NCBI RefSeq assembly: GCF_020886315.1
Contig: NZ_AP025226.1
Location: 1,886,001 to 1,950,000, forward strand
DNA from: Saccharolobus caldissimus
GTDB lineage: Archaea; Thermoproteota; Thermoprotei_A; Sulfolobales; Sulfolobaceae
DNA length: 64,000 nt
Direction of reading: 5' to 3'
The translations under genes and the position numbers were made by a program. Shown here in pieces: positions 37,473 to 47,510 of the stretch; position 1 is the first letter of the stretch; every line of letters starts with the position of its first letter. Below the pieces are notes generated by a model that worked only from the letters and a program-made list of their open reading frames with translations, was not told the DNA's origin and did no database searches.

Positions 37473-38879
37473 ATGCTTATAGATAGACTAAAAGAGGTAG
37501 TAGGCGAAGAATGGGTAATTACTGGAGAGGATACTGAACTTTACTCTTATCCAGCTTTCATACCACTAAAGGTAAATCCTCCAATAGTTGTTTTGCCTGG
37601 GAACGAAGAAGAAGTAATTGAGTTAGTTAATTTACTAAATGAGAATAACGTTAAATATCTCGTAAGAGGTTCTGGGACTAGTTTAAGTGGTTCAACTACA
37701 CCAACTCAAGGTGAAGTTGTTATATCGTTAACTAGGTTAAATAAGATTTATTCTTTTGAGGGATACGAGATTACTGTAGGACCAGGATTAGCGAACTTCA
37801 TGATTAATAAGTTCTTATCGACTTCTAACCTCTTTTACGCTCCAGATCCTTCAAGTTACGTAGTATCTTCAATAGGTGGCAACATAAGTCATGATTCGGG
37901 GGGAATGCACACACCAAAATATGGTACAACATTTGATAGTGTTGTTAAGCTTAAAGTATTGCTACCAGACGGTAGTGTAGATGAGATAGGTGGTAGTAAC
38001 TTTTTTGACCCTACTTCGATATTTGTAGGTGCTGAAGGTACTTTAGGTATTATATTAAGAGCTACATTGAGGTTATTCCCAAGACCAGAGAAAAGTAAAA
38101 CCTTAATGGCTTCTTTTAATTCTATAGAAGATGCAGCTAGAGCTGTAATAAACGTCTTTAGATGCGGTGTTACACCAGCAGCCATGGAATTTCTCGATAA
38201 AAATTCCATAATTGCTATTGAAAATACTCAATATAAAGCAAATTATCCTATTACAGAGGCTATATTGCTTATTGAATTAGATGGTTATTCTGAAAATGTA
38301 GAAGAGGAAGAATTAAGAGTAATAAAAGCTATAAGGGAAAGTAAAGGTGAAATTCATGTTCCTAAAGATGAGGAAGAAAAAAATAGGTGGTGGTGGGGAA
38401 GGAAAGGTGCGTTTCCATCCTTTGCGTATTATTCTCCAGCTTATTTAACGTTAGATGCTAATGTTCCTAGGTCAGCTTTACCTACTATATTGAAATTTAT
38501 ATATGATATTAGTAAAAAATATGGGTTACCAGTAGCTAATAGTTTCCATGCAGGAGATGGCACTTTACACCCTTTAATTGGATTTAATCCTAAAAATGTA
38601 GATGAAACTATAAATGCAATAAAAGCAGCTGAGGAAATAACTAAGTTTGCCATAAAATTAGGCGGAGTCCCAAGTGGTGAGCATGGTATTGGAATAGAGA
38701 AGATTAAGTTTATGAAGTTATATTATTCAGAAGATGATTTAGAAGTAATGAGGAGAATAAGAAATTCTTTTGATGTTAAGGGTCTCTTAAATAGGTGTAA
38801 ACTAATCCCTCCATCAAAAGGCGAGATATGTAATGTTGTAAATAAAATTCATTCGCACTTATTAGAAGGTGATATATAA
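37473..38879 (+). CDS. Glycolate/lactate-type FAD-linked oxidase (GlcD-like)
   Basis: 468 residues from ATG 37473 (ATG 37404 is in frame but adds a hydrophobic unrelated stretch). PCMH FAD site YLVRGSGTSLSGSTTPTQGEVVISLTRL, GGNISHDSGGMHTPKYG, and the C-terminal FAD-linked oxidase cap with NSFHAGDGTLHPLI and GGVPSGEHGIG. Catalytic subunit oxidising glycolate or D-lactate. Precedes glcF by a one-base overlap (TAATG). Confidence 0.9.
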   Translation: MLIDRLKEVVGEEWVITGEDTELYSYPAFIPLKVNPPIVVLPGNEEEVIELVNLLNENNVKYLVRGSGTSLSGSTTPTQGEVVISLTRLNKIYSFEGYEITVGPGLANFMINKFLSTSNLFYAPDPSSYVVSSIGGNISHDSGGMHTPKYGTTFDSVVKLKVLLPDGSVDEIGGSNFFDPTSIFVGAEGTLGIILRATLRLFPRPEKSKTLMASFNSIEDAARAVINVFRCGVTPAAMEFLDKNSIIAIENTQYKANYPITEAILLIELDGYSENVEEEELRVIKAIRESKGEIHVPKDEEEKNRWWWGRKGAFPSFAYYSPAYLTLDANVPRSALPTILKFIYDISKKYGLPVANSFHAGDGTLHPLIGFNPKNVDETINAIKAAEEITKFAIKLGGVPSGEHGIGIEKIKFMKLYYSEDDLEVMRRIRNSFDVKGLLNRCKLIPPSKGEICNVVNKIHSHLLEGDI

Positions 38880-39922
38880 TGTACAATTTATCCCTAAAAC
38901 TAACCGATATGTGTACTCATTGTGGTTTCTGCTTAGAAACTTGTCCCACATATGTTGTAACTAGGAATGAGGTTCACTCTCCAAGGGGTAGAATAGAGGC
39001 GATAAGGGCTGGGATAAATAGTATAGGATTTCAAACTTGTATGTATTGCAGGTTGTGTGAAACTGCATGTCCTGCTGGAGTTAAGTATGGTCAAATAATA
39101 ATACCGTTTAGGAAAAGTGACTTAAAAAAGGTAATAATAGAAAAATTATTGGAAAACCCAAAATTATTTTCTAAAGTACTGAAATATACTAATAAAATAC
39201 ATCATCTTGATATAGAAAGATTTAGGAAATTTATAAAAGATTATGAAATAACTGAACCATTAGAAAATAACGAGGAAGGAGATATAATATTATTTCCAGG
39301 ATGTATAGAATCTATTCTATTTAGAAAAACTGTTGAGAATGCATTCAAGTTACTTAGTAAACGATATAAAGTGAGGATTTTAAATGGTTGTTGCGGTCTA
39401 GCACATATAAGTAATGGTAATTATGAAGGGGCTAAAAAATTAGCTGAGAAACTTAGTCGTGAAGTTAATGGTAAAAAAGTAGTAACTTTACAGTCAAACT
39501 GTGCAGCTTTTATGAAAGAATATAAAGAATTATTCGGAATTGAAATAAATTCCTATGATTTTGCTGAATTCTTAATGAAAGAAGGTATAGAAGTGCCTAG
39601 GATAAATGATACGTTTACTATCCATTATCCTTGTCATGCATATAGGCAAGGACTTACGAAGTATATAAAAGAATTAGCCTTAAGACTCGGCATTAAAATA
39701 AGCGAAATGGAGGATCCTTATTTTGAGTGTGGTGCAGGTGGTGATTATTGGCTTTCACATCCTAAACTTTCCGATTTAGTTATGAAGGCTAAGAAAGAGA
39801 AAATAGATAAAAGCGGCGTAAAAAAGGTTATAGTTACAAATAGCGTATGTGCTTTAGCTATAAGATCAATGGGTTATGAAGTCTTTCATTTAGCTGATTT
39901 AATTTTTCAATCGCAGCAATGA
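38879..39922 (+). CDS. Fe-S electron-transfer subunit (GlcF/HdrD-like)
   Basis: 347 residues. Two [4Fe-4S] motifs, CTHCGFCLETCP (12-23) and CMYCRLCETACP (54-65), then two CCG domains (CIESIL...GCCGLAH; CHAYR...CGAGGDYW). It carries electrons from the FAD subunits to the quinone pool or another acceptor. Completes a three-gene GlcEDF set. Confidence 0.88.
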   Translation: MYNLSLKLTDMCTHCGFCLETCPTYVVTRNEVHSPRGRIEAIRAGINSIGFQTCMYCRLCETACPAGVKYGQIIIPFRKSDLKKVIIEKLLENPKLFSKVLKYTNKIHHLDIERFRKFIKDYEITEPLENNEEGDIILFPGCIESILFRKTVENAFKLLSKRYKVRILNGCCGLAHISNGNYEGAKKLAEKLSREVNGKKVVTLQSNCAAFMKEYKELFGIEINSYDFAEFLMKEGIEVPRINDTFTIHYPCHAYRQGLTKYIKELALRLGIKISEMEDPYFECGAGGDYWLSHPKLSDLVMKAKKEKIDKSGVKKVIVTNSVCALAIRSMGYEVFHLADLIFQSQQ

Positions 39923-39960
39923 TTATCAAGTTTTAATAATTTATTCATCTTTTTCCTAAT

Positions 39961-40749
39961 CTAATAGAGTCCTAGCATGTTCCATTTTTCATTAGAATAT
40001 TTCCTTTTATAAAGTTCATTCGCTAGTTTTATTTCTGTCGATGTAAGGCTACTATAAAATACTTTTTCGTTTAAGGCTTTAGAAAATCCCATAATCATAG
40101 CCTCAATTATTTGATCTATATTAACATCCATGTATTCATATAATCCTGTCACCCTACTTCTTAAGAACTCTTCATTAACCCCTGGTGCTCTAATAACTTT
40201 TAGCCAAACTTCTGGTTCAAATTTTAAGAGTAATGTACCGTGTTGGAGTAAAGCTTTAGAATCTCTTACTTGTGCAGAACCAGATATTTTTCTGCCGTTT
40301 ATTACAATGTCGCTTGAACCACTTCTTAAATAACATAATGGATGCTTTTCCTTATCTCCTAAACCTTTAATGTTAGCACTTTCTCCTAATGTCTGTAAAG
40401 CGTAAAGAATTCCTTTAGCTATCTCTGCCGCTGATTCATCTACACTCATCTTGCTTACTTTGTGCTCTAATGATAATACTATACTATAGGTGATCTCATA
40501 GTCTTCTGGATGTAATAGAGCTCCTCCTCCAGTGGGTCTTCTAACTAATTTAAATCCCAATTCCTTTATCTTATCAATATAAACTGATTTTTCAACACTC
40601 TGGCTCCTTCCTAGACTTACACCAGACGGGGACCACATGTATAATCTTAAAGTATCGTAGCCTACTTTTTCTCTAAGTTGCATTATAGCTTCGTCAATGG
40701 CCATATTATATTGAGGATCTCTAGGGCCGTCTATTATTACTCTTAACGT
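39961..40749 (-). CDS. lplA: Lipoate-protein ligase A-like (biotin/lipoate ligase fold)
   Basis: The frame open from ATG 40704 (247 residues) lacks the expected N-terminus. The upstream in-frame residues [14 protein letters not shown] before MAIDEAI match the family (the second ligase has LRVLIAEFPQDPYLNIAIDEAL), but no ATG, GTG or TTG opens them. An ACG at 40747-40749, 7 bases behind GAGGTG, is the best start candidate. [14 protein letters not shown] is the lipoyl-AMP binding motif; [18 protein letters not shown] holds the catalytic Lys. Attaches lipoate to E2 or the free lipoyl domain, possibly with a separate C-terminal partner (LplB). Confidence 0.85.
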   Translation of the reverse strand, partial: TLRVIIDGPRDPQYNMAIDEAIMQLREKVGYDTLRLYMWSPSGVSLGRSQSVEKSVYIDKIKELGFKLVRRPTGGGALLHPEDYEITYSIVLSLEHKVSKMSVDESAAEIAKGILYALQTLGESANIKGLGDKEKHPLCYLRSGSSDIVINGRKISGSAQVRDSKALLQHGTLLLKFEPEVWLKVIRAPGVNEEFLRSRVTGLYEYMDVNIDQIIEAMIMGFSKALNEKVFYSSLTSTEIKLANELYKRKYSNEKWNMLGLY

Positions 40750-41584
40750 TTTTAATCACCTCTAAGTAAGCTTCTTTTGCCTTATACGAAGTTCTAGCTA
40801 ATGGTAAGGAAACAACGTAAAGAAATCCCATAGAATATGCTATATTTTCCAATTTTTTAAATTCATCTAATGTATAATATTTCTTTACTTCCAATTGTTT
40901 ATAACTAGGCCTCATGTACTGTGAGAGGACCAATATGTCAACTCCTACTTCCCTTAAATCGTGCATCGTCTCTATTATTTCATCCCATGTTTCTCCAAAT
41001 CCTAATAGTATAGATGATTTCTTTATTACATTTCCCGCGTATTTAAGTACCTTAAGGCTTTGGTCATATCCGGCTCTACGATCTCGTACCATAGGAGTTA
41101 ACCTTCTTACTGTCTCTATGTTATGGGCAAATACGTCAACACCTGCATTTACAACTTTTTTTACAGCTTCTATGTCACCTCTGAAATCGGGTGTTAGCAC
41201 CTCGACTATTATATTAGGATTCATCTCTTTAATAGCCCTAATTACTTTCACGAAATGATTAGCTCCTCCATCTGGCAAATCATCTCTATCAACGCTAGTT
41301 ATAACGACGTAATCTAAATTCATTTCCTTTACAGCTTCAGCTATCTTTCGGGGTTCATCTTCATCTAAGGGAGCCGGTTTTCCTTTAATTACATAGCAAA
41401 ATCTACAGCCTCTGGTACAAATATTTCCCATTATCATAAAAGTTGCAGTTCCAGAACCCCAACATTCAATTATATTTGGACATAGAGCCTCTTCACAGAC
41501 GGTTGCAATTCCCTTTTTAGAGACTATGTTAGCTATTTTTTTAAAATTTTCATTCTCGTTTATTATAATTGAAGTTTTCCTCAT
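40721..41584 (-). CDS. lipA: Lipoyl synthase
   Basis: 287 residues with both iron-sulfur motifs: [12 protein letters not shown] (C30, C35, C41; auxiliary cluster) and CTRGCRFC (C56, C60, C63; radical SAM cluster). [13 protein letters not shown] and the C-terminal RTSYKA complete the family. Inserts sulfur into octanoyl groups. Shares one base with the lipoyl domain gene upstream and overlaps the start of the lipoate ligase gene, hence one operon. Confidence 0.95.
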   Translation of the reverse strand: MRKTSIIINENENFKKIANIVSKKGIATVCEEALCPNIIECWGSGTATFMIMGNICTRGCRFCYVIKGKPAPLDEDEPRKIAEAVKEMNLDYVVITSVDRDDLPDGGANHFVKVIRAIKEMNPNIIVEVLTPDFRGDIEAVKKVVNAGVDVFAHNIETVRRLTPMVRDRRAGYDQSLKVLKYAGNVIKKSSILLGFGETWDEIIETMHDLREVGVDILVLSQYMRPSYKQLEVKKYYTLDEFKKLENIAYSMGFLYVVSLPLARTSYKAKEAYLEVIKNVKSNNRRP

Positions 41585-41832
41585 TACAGTACCTCCATTA
41601 CTGCAATTACTGATCCTGGACCTACTTTATCTCCCTCTTTTACCAAAATTTTAACTATCTTGCCCTTAAATTGTGAGACGATTTTTAGTATAACTTTCTC
41701 TATCTCAACCTCCGCTATTAAATCCCCTACATTAACACTATCACCTTCCTTAACATATACTGAAACTATTTCTCCTCCCCAATCTCTTCTTCTAGGCCAT
41801 ATATCCTCTGGTATTTTTACTTCAATTTGCAC
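41584..41832 (-). CDS. Stand-alone lipoyl (biotinyl) carrier domain
   Basis: 82 residues, a complete lipoyl domain: [33 protein letters not shown] with the modifiable K46 in the hairpin EIEKV, then the mirrored half [25 protein letters not shown]. First gene of the lipoyl/lipA/ligase operon. A small carrier, possibly used as substrate for the LipA step or by a lipoate-dependent enzyme other than the 50-56 kb complex. Confidence 0.88.
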   Translation of the reverse strand: MQIEVKIPEDIWPRRRDWGGEIVSVYVKEGDSVNVGDLIAEVEIEKVILKIVSQFKGKIVKILVKEGDKVGPGSVIAVMEVL

Positions 41833-41874
41833 GTTAAATATAAAGCATAACGAAAATTATAAAGATATTCGTAA
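41833..41874. promoter_or_regulatory. Divergent promoter of the two lipoate transcription units
   Basis: Only 42 bases separate the lipoyl-domain gene (minus) and the second ligase (plus). TTAAATATAAA at 41837-41847 and the reverse of AAATTATAAAG near 41855-41865 are the likely TATA boxes for opposite directions, so both units may be co-regulated. Confidence 0.45.
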
Positions 41875-42633
41875 ATGAAATTAAGGGTACTAATAGCCGA
41901 ATTCCCTCAAGATCCCTATTTAAATATAGCTATTGACGAGGCACTCTTAATTAAAGGAAGAGGTTCGATTTTGAGAATATGGAGGAACGACAAAAGTGTA
42001 ATTTTAGGAATTCTATCTAGTATAAGAGATGAAGTAAATTTAGATTTTATAAGAAGTGCAGGAATTGTTATGGTAAGAAGAATAAGTGGTGGAGGTACAG
42101 TATTTCACGACATGGGTAATATTAATTATACAATAATAGTTGATAAAAAAGACGATAAGGATCAATTAACTGGAATAGATTATCTTTACGGTAAGTTACT
42201 AAAGGGGACTATAAACGCTATAAAAATTTTATCTAACTCTAGTGAAATAGCAGTTTATAACGATAGTGATATAACATTTAAAGGTTATAAGGTTTCAGGG
42301 AATGCAGGCTATATATACGGTAATAGATATATGTTACACGGTACATTGCTTATCTCTACAGATCTTAACTTGATGCATAAAGCGTTAATTATACCACCAA
42401 AAAATGTTAAAAGAAATGTAAATATGATAAAATACAAAGTTAATAATTTATCTGCATTACTTAATAAGGAGATTAATTATAAAGACGTTATATACGCTTT
42501 TACGAAAAGTTTTTCTGAACTACTAGAAAGTGAGATTTATGAGGACGAGATTAATAATGAAGAAATAGAACTAGCCTATAACTTATCTAGAAACAAATAC
42601 ATGAGAGAAGATTTTATAAATAAAAGACTTTAA
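41875..42633 (+). CDS. Second lipoate-protein ligase A-like protein
   Basis: 252 residues. MKLRVLIAEFPQDPYLNIAIDEAL, VRRISGGGTVFHDMGNINY and DITFKGYKVSGNAGYIYGNRY (catalytic Lys in KGYKVSG) are ligase motifs. Diverges from the lipoyl operon and is clearly a paralogue of the 40-kb ligase rather than a copy. One might be the LplA catalytic and the other an octanoyltransferase or a different-substrate ligase. Confidence 0.85.
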   Translation: MKLRVLIAEFPQDPYLNIAIDEALLIKGRGSILRIWRNDKSVILGILSSIRDEVNLDFIRSAGIVMVRRISGGGTVFHDMGNINYTIIVDKKDDKDQLTGIDYLYGKLLKGTINAIKILSNSSEIAVYNDSDITFKGYKVSGNAGYIYGNRYMLHGTLLISTDLNLMHKALIIPPKNVKRNVNMIKYKVNNLSALLNKEINYKDVIYAFTKSFSELLESEIYEDEINNEEIELAYNLSRNKYMREDFINKRL

Positions 42634-42675
42634 AACGCTGATGATAAATGTATATAGAGATTCAATATAATTAGT

Positions 42676-43272
42676 TTAAGTACATCTTAACTTTTTGGCT
42701 ACTTCTGCTACTCTCTTACCTAAAAATCGGGCTATTGCTATCTCATTTTGATCGAGTTCTTTTTTATTTCCTAAGTGAGTAGCTCCGTAAGGTCCTCCGC
42801 CTGTAGTTGTAGTCGAAATTTCCTTTATTCCATAACCTGGTGGAACGATTATCATTCCATGATGATAAGCGAAATTGGCCATCGCTATTATTGTACTCTC
42901 GTGACCTCCATGCATAGTAGAAGCTTCTGTAAAGAAACCCACAGGCTTTCCATACAAACCTCCTTTACTCCACAATTCTGCAGTCTGATCTAAAAACAGC
43001 TTCAGTTGCCCAGCCATGTTACCATATCTGGTTGGTGAACCTATAATTAGCCCATCAGCCCATTCCAAATCTGGTAGTGAAGCCTCTGGAATATCTCTTA
43101 CACTATCCGTATTTATTCTAAATTTCTTTATAATTTCTTCTGGGAAGTATTCTCTAACTCTGGCTAGTTTTACTTCTCTAGTAATTTCTCTAGCCCCTTC
43201 AGCTACGTTTTTAGCTAGATCTACAATAGACCCATACCCATAAAATAAAACGAGAATTTTAGGACATTCCAT
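42676..43272 (-). CDS. wrbA: WrbA-type NAD(P)H:quinone oxidoreductase (flavodoxin-like)
   Basis: 198 residues. FMN loops: LFYGYGSIVDLAKNVAEGA, IIGSPTRYGNMAGQLKLFLDQT and FTEASTMHGGHESTI, with the WrbA insertion TTTTGGGPYGATH. Two-electron reduction of quinones, protecting from oxidative stress. Convergent with the second lipoate ligase gene. Confidence 0.9.
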   Translation of the reverse strand: MECPKILVLFYGYGSIVDLAKNVAEGAREITREVKLARVREYFPEEIIKKFRINTDSVRDIPEASLPDLEWADGLIIGSPTRYGNMAGQLKLFLDQTAELWSKGGLYGKPVGFFTEASTMHGGHESTIIAMANFAYHHGMIIVPPGYGIKEISTTTTGGGPYGATHLGNKKELDQNEIAIARFLGKRVAEVAKKLRCT

Positions 43273-43335
43273 ATTTGACGGAAATATTTAGAGCTAATAA
43301 AATTACTTCTCATATGATGAATAAAAAATACTAAT

Positions 43336-43644
43336 TCACTTAGAAACCTTTTGCCTTCTAGCCTCTAAAGCTCCACCTATTATGCTCAAAACTGATAGGA
43401 AGCATGGTGCAAATAGTCCTACTATACCCCCACTTATCATGTATTTCCACGAGTTCTTATACACTCCATATAGTGTCGCTAAAGAGCCTATTAGTCCAAT
43501 TATCCCTAACCCGATTAGTATTTCTCCACTTATTAACCTTATACCAGTTAGGTGAGTAATTAATGGTTCTCTAGTTAATATGCTTACGAAACTAGCTATT
43601 AATACTATAATACCTCCTATACCAGCTAATATTCTTCCTATCAC
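43336..43644 (-). CDS. Small four-helix membrane protein
   Basis: 102 residues with three to four hydrophobic helices (about 5-24, 37-66 and 68-92) and a basic tail (ARRQKVSK). No family recognised. Related conserved membrane proteins are common in Sulfolobales. Single gene. Confidence 0.6.
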   Translation of the reverse strand: MIGRILAGIGGIIVLIASFVSILTREPLITHLTGIRLISGEILIGLGIIGLIGSLATLYGVYKNSWKYMISGGIVGLFAPCFLSVLSIIGGALEARRQKVSK

Positions 43645-44556
43645 TTTTTATCACCTATATTTCTATAACAGCGTTTATGCTTTTAAATTCTTTCATAATT
43701 TGTAGCGATATAACTATTCTTCCTCTGATAAAAGACAAATATAAATATAATATATTGGCATTGAGAATAAAAAATTATCCTTTAAACCTAAAATAAACTT
43801 TATGATATAATTCGAATTTATACTAATTGAAATTCATATTATTGTACTATATAGTAAAAACTTTATATCAAATTTTTTTATTAATATATTTTTTACTAAT
43901 TAAAACTTTTATTCATGTCATTTTAGAGGAGGGTACTTATTATAGAAAAGGGCGTTCAGTAATAAATCTTTCGGTCAAACTTCAAGCATAGTGCCAACTA
44001 ACATTACCACGTGGGTCCTATATAGGTGCTCGTGGCTGAATTAAAAGGTAATTTAAAAGTAAGGAGAAGTTACGCCACGGGTAAACACATATATTATATA
44101 CTTTGGGTCTCCGTATTTATCTAAAGCGTGCTTTATAACGCAAAACTTCTACCTTCAATATTAGATTTAATGTTAGAATAGGTAACTATTAGGCTATTAG
44201 AAATGAATAAATCTCATGAAGATAGCTATTAATTTATTATTTCTAATAAACTGGAAAAATGTGTATAACGTTGTTCTTTTTACAGTTAACATTGTAAGGA
44301 GATTTCAACAAAATTGCACATTATAACACGAATATTAACAACTTTTCCCTTAAATTTACCGTAGATTTATTGACGATACTAATTTTATTATTAACTAATA
44401 TAAAAATTAAGCACTACTTTTTTATTATTAAATATATATTTTAGTATACCTAATTTAAACTTCATGTTCTCAGATATATCTATGCTACAATTGTATGCAT
44501 TTTTACATCGAAGGTATAAGTAATTTAGATAACATAATTACAATTGGTGATTGTGA
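43645..44556. other. 912-base region with a decayed relic
   Basis: No gene recognised. Bases 43960-44091 hold a relic described separately; the rest is AT-rich. The final bases carry GGTGATTGTG, the ribosome site for the next gene. Confidence 0.5.
43960..44091 (+). repeat. Relic sharing a 35-bp terminal block with the 56.4-kb structured element
   Basis: Bases 44057-44091 match 56490-56524 at 34 of 35 positions (single mismatch G/T). Upstream, GGTGCTCGTGGCTGAATTA aligns with GGTGCCCGTAGCGGAATTA. A nested hairpin (CCACG 44007-44011 with CGTGG 44031-44035, enclosing CCTATATAGG) occupies the position where the 56-kb copy has other stems. Confidence 0.65.
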
Positions 44557-45168
44557 ATGGCGTTATTCGTAGATATACTTACTAACCAATTAATAGTTAT
44601 GGCAATTGCTTTCATAACATTGGCTTATGGTTTAATTAAAACCTATAGAGTCCATAGTACTGTAATGGATTATAGGAATTCTATGAAAGCTCAATACATT
44701 CCTTTACTTACACTAGGAGGGCTTATGGCTATTACCGGCCTTTATGGTTTAATAACATGGCCCTTACCTGGTAGTTACAATATACTTTTCTACGACTTAT
44801 ATCCAGTATTAGGTTTAGGATTAATTGGAATAGCAGTTAGCATAAAGAACGACTATAAACTTGAACACTTAGGCTTTATGGCTATATTGTTTGGATTAGT
44901 AACGATTTACTATGGTGTAATTGGCTTCATTCATCATATGACTTTAGAACCAGCAGCATTACTCGCATTATACGCATTAACCGGATTAGCTTCGATATTT
45001 TTCTATCCAGTATCATTATTCCTTGACAGTGCCAAATATGGAAAGATTTTCTTAATTATAGACGCAATATTGCTAATACTTGCGGGAATAGTTGCAGCTT
45101 ATATAGGAATTGTAGCTGTTCCAGAACATTTAGTAGGCTTCTCAAAATGGGTTCCCCCCATTTTGTAA
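44557..45168 (+). CDS. DUF981 membrane protein
   Basis: 203 residues, seven hydrophobic helices, with the family blocks AYGLIKTYRVHSTVMDYRNS and GLYGLITWPLPGSYNILFYD. DUF981 is an archaeal membrane family of unknown function. ATG behind GGTGAT ribosome site. Confidence 0.75.
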   Translation: MALFVDILTNQLIVMAIAFITLAYGLIKTYRVHSTVMDYRNSMKAQYIPLLTLGGLMAITGLYGLITWPLPGSYNILFYDLYPVLGLGLIGIAVSIKNDYKLEHLGFMAILFGLVTIYYGVIGFIHHMTLEPAALLALYALTGLASIFFYPVSLFLDSAKYGKIFLIIDAILLILAGIVAAYIGIVAVPEHLVGFSKWVPPIL

Positions 45169-45223
45169 GTTATTTCTTTTTTAAGCTAGTATTTTTTATT
45201 AAATAGTCTAATTATGCAATTTC
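45169..45223. terminator. T-rich/A-rich convergent terminator region
   Basis: TTATTTCTTTTTTAAGCTAG and TTTTTTATTAAAT between the convergent DUF981 and MFS genes fit termination in both directions. Confidence 0.4.
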
Positions 45224-46303
45224 CTATATTTTCAGATCCTTAAAGAAATTATAGAAAAGTATTGTAGATAACATATATAGGGCAGCAGTAATGAAGAAAG
45301 GAATATCTAAATTTCCCGTGGAAAAAAGATATCCAGTTAGCGTAGGCCCTATAGATCTAGGTACTGCATCAAGTAACTGTAATATGCTACTTACCCTACT
45401 TCTCTCATCTTCCTTAACTATCATGTAAATAAATGCGTTCATTAAGGGACCAGTTAAATTCATTAACGTGTTTCTAATTATATATAGTAATCCTGCAATA
45501 AATAGTGATTTACTAAAAGGAATTAAAATGAGGACTATTATTGCTAAAATATGAGTAACGAATATAGCCCTTATTCTTCCTAAAGTTTTTCCTAATAGAG
45601 GAGCGCCTAGTGTTCCTAATGCTAAGGTTAACTCGGAAATAGCGTATATAGGAGAAAGCTCTGAAGCAGTTACACCAAATTTTAGATTAAACCATAATGA
45701 TAACATTGGTAATAATATTCCCGCACCTAAACCAATTATTGCCTCCGTAGAAAGTTTACCAAGAAGCTTAAAAGAGGAGATTCTTAACGTAGGTCTCTTA
45801 GTACCTCGATATTTCTCTTTGACTGGTATTAAAAGTAATATTGAGGATAATGTTATTGTAGCATCAACTACTATTATATACCTATAGTTCAAAATTAGGG
45901 GAAGAAGGGAGCCAATGACTGAGAATAAGATATTTAGTGAAGATCTATAGCTCATTGCTTTATCTAAATCTTCAATTTTCTCAGTCATTAAAGACGAAAT
46001 TAAACCATAGCCTTGATTTGAAAACAGATAAGAGAAAGGTGTGAAGAGGAGTAAAACGAAAGCTACTGTAGCTAAGCCTCTAGATATAAAGATAAATCTT
46101 TTCCTTCCATATGCATCAGCTAAAATAGACCATAGAAGTGAGAACACTGTATTTGACACTATCGACGCGCTTAATATTTCCCCTATTAATAATGGAGTAA
46201 GCCCTAGCGTTTTAAAATAAAGGGGGATTATAATTGTATTAGCCCCCCAAGCGATACCTCCCAATGAGGATGATACTATCAGTAAAAAATCTTCTTTTTT
46301 CAC
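45224..46303 (-). CDS. MFS transporter
   Basis: 359 residues, about 12 helices in two halves with loop motif ADAYGRKRFIFISRG (between helices 2 and 3), typical of drug or sugar MFS. Substrate unknown. Single gene, divergent from the NDH-2-like gene. Confidence 0.8.
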   Translation of the reverse strand: MKKEDFLLIVSSSLGGIAWGANTIIIPLYFKTLGLTPLLIGEILSASIVSNTVFSLLWSILADAYGRKRFIFISRGLATVAFVLLLFTPFSYLFSNQGYGLISSLMTEKIEDLDKAMSYRSSLNILFSVIGSLLPLILNYRYIIVVDATITLSSILLLIPVKEKYRGTKRPTLRISSFKLLGKLSTEAIIGLGAGILLPMLSLWFNLKFGVTASELSPIYAISELTLALGTLGAPLLGKTLGRIRAIFVTHILAIIVLILIPFSKSLFIAGLLYIIRNTLMNLTGPLMNAFIYMIVKEDERSRVSSILQLLDAVPRSIGPTLTGYLFSTGNLDIPFFITAALYMLSTILFYNFFKDLKI

Positions 46304-46455
46304 ATTTCATGATATGTTGATATCCCTTAAAAAGAGTTATTTTTTATATTATTATTAAAATTAGTGAAATGTCTAGGTATAAAATATTCCTTTCTAATTA
46401 ATGTTTTAGCTGTAATATTTAAATATGATAACGTAGAGTATAAGTATAGGTTATA

Positions 46456-47475
46456 ATGGTTAGGACGATAATATTAGGTGCTGGGTTTGCAGGAATCTCA
46501 GCCAAGTTAGCCTATCCTGAGGCTATATTAATTGATGAAAAGGATTACATTACAATAACTCCTAGGCTTATAGAGGTTATTGAGAGAGACCTTCCAGTAT
46601 CTTATGCCTTAATGCAGAGAAAAGTTGATCTTAAAGCCAAAATTATAGGCGTTGATTTTAAGGATAAAATAGTAAAAACAACTGAGGGTAATATTAAATT
46701 CGATAAACTTATAGTTGCCTTAGGCTATGAGCAGGATATAAGCAAAATTAAGGGAGCAGAAAAATATGCCTTAAAATTCTTTTCATTAAAAGATATAGAG
46801 TATATAAAAAATTTGAAAGAAAGTTCTACTGTTACTATACTCGGTGGAGGAGCTCTAGGGGTTGAATTAGCAGGAGCTCTCGTAAAAAGAGGATTTAAGG
46901 TAAATGTCGTTGAGGCTGAAAACAGATTGGTTCCTTATTTAAGTTCACAATTTTCAGTAGAGGTTGAGAAAATTTTGAGGGAACAAGGCGTCCAAATTAT
47001 ACTTAAAGCTAAGGTGGAAGAGGTAAAAGAGGGGGAGATAGTGACAACTCAAGGAATTATAAAGACTGATTATACGATATTCTCTGCAGGTTTCTCGGGC
47101 CCTAAAATTATAAGCTATATAGGACTAACTAATAAAAATAATAGAATGCTAGTAGATAGATCATTAAGGTCGATTGATTACGATTTCGTTTATGGTGCGG
47201 GGGATTGCGCTAATTTCAAAGAGGGCTTCATTCCTCAATCTGCACAAATAGCCTTACAAGCTGGAGAAATTGCAGCGAAAAACGCAAAGGGAAGGGAGAT
47301 TGAGTTTAAACCTAATCAAAAGGCAATAGTACTTAAGATAGGTGACAATTATGTAGGTGAAATTAAGGGCATGACTATAAAGGGACCTATACCAGCCCTA
47401 ATGAAGTCCTTCGCCTTAAGTATGCTAGAAAATAAGGTTAAGAAGGTAAATGAGATACCCTATCTCATATTATGA
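46456..47475 (+). CDS. NDH-2/SQR-like FAD-NAD(P) oxidoreductase
   Basis: 339 residues: GAGFAGISAKLAY (FAD-binding, 8-20), a second dinucleotide site TILGGGALGVELAGALVKRG (about 125-144), and FAD C-terminal YGAGDCANF. No redox-active CxxxxC, so it is of NDH-2 or ferredoxin-reductase type rather than disulfide reductase. Shorter than NDH-2 (about 400) and lacks its C-terminal membrane anchor. Electron acceptor unknown. Possibly cotranscribed with the amidohydrolase downstream. Confidence 0.8.
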   Translation: MVRTIILGAGFAGISAKLAYPEAILIDEKDYITITPRLIEVIERDLPVSYALMQRKVDLKAKIIGVDFKDKIVKTTEGNIKFDKLIVALGYEQDISKIKGAEKYALKFFSLKDIEYIKNLKESSTVTILGGGALGVELAGALVKRGFKVNVVEAENRLVPYLSSQFSVEVEKILREQGVQIILKAKVEEVKEGEIVTTQGIIKTDYTIFSAGFSGPKIISYIGLTNKNNRMLVDRSLRSIDYDFVYGAGDCANFKEGFIPQSAQIALQAGEIAAKNAKGREIEFKPNQKAIVLKIGDNYVGEIKGMTIKGPIPALMKSFALSMLENKVKKVNEIPYLIL

Positions 47476-47510
47476 AAAATTTAATAAGACATAAAAATCT
47501 CACATCTATC

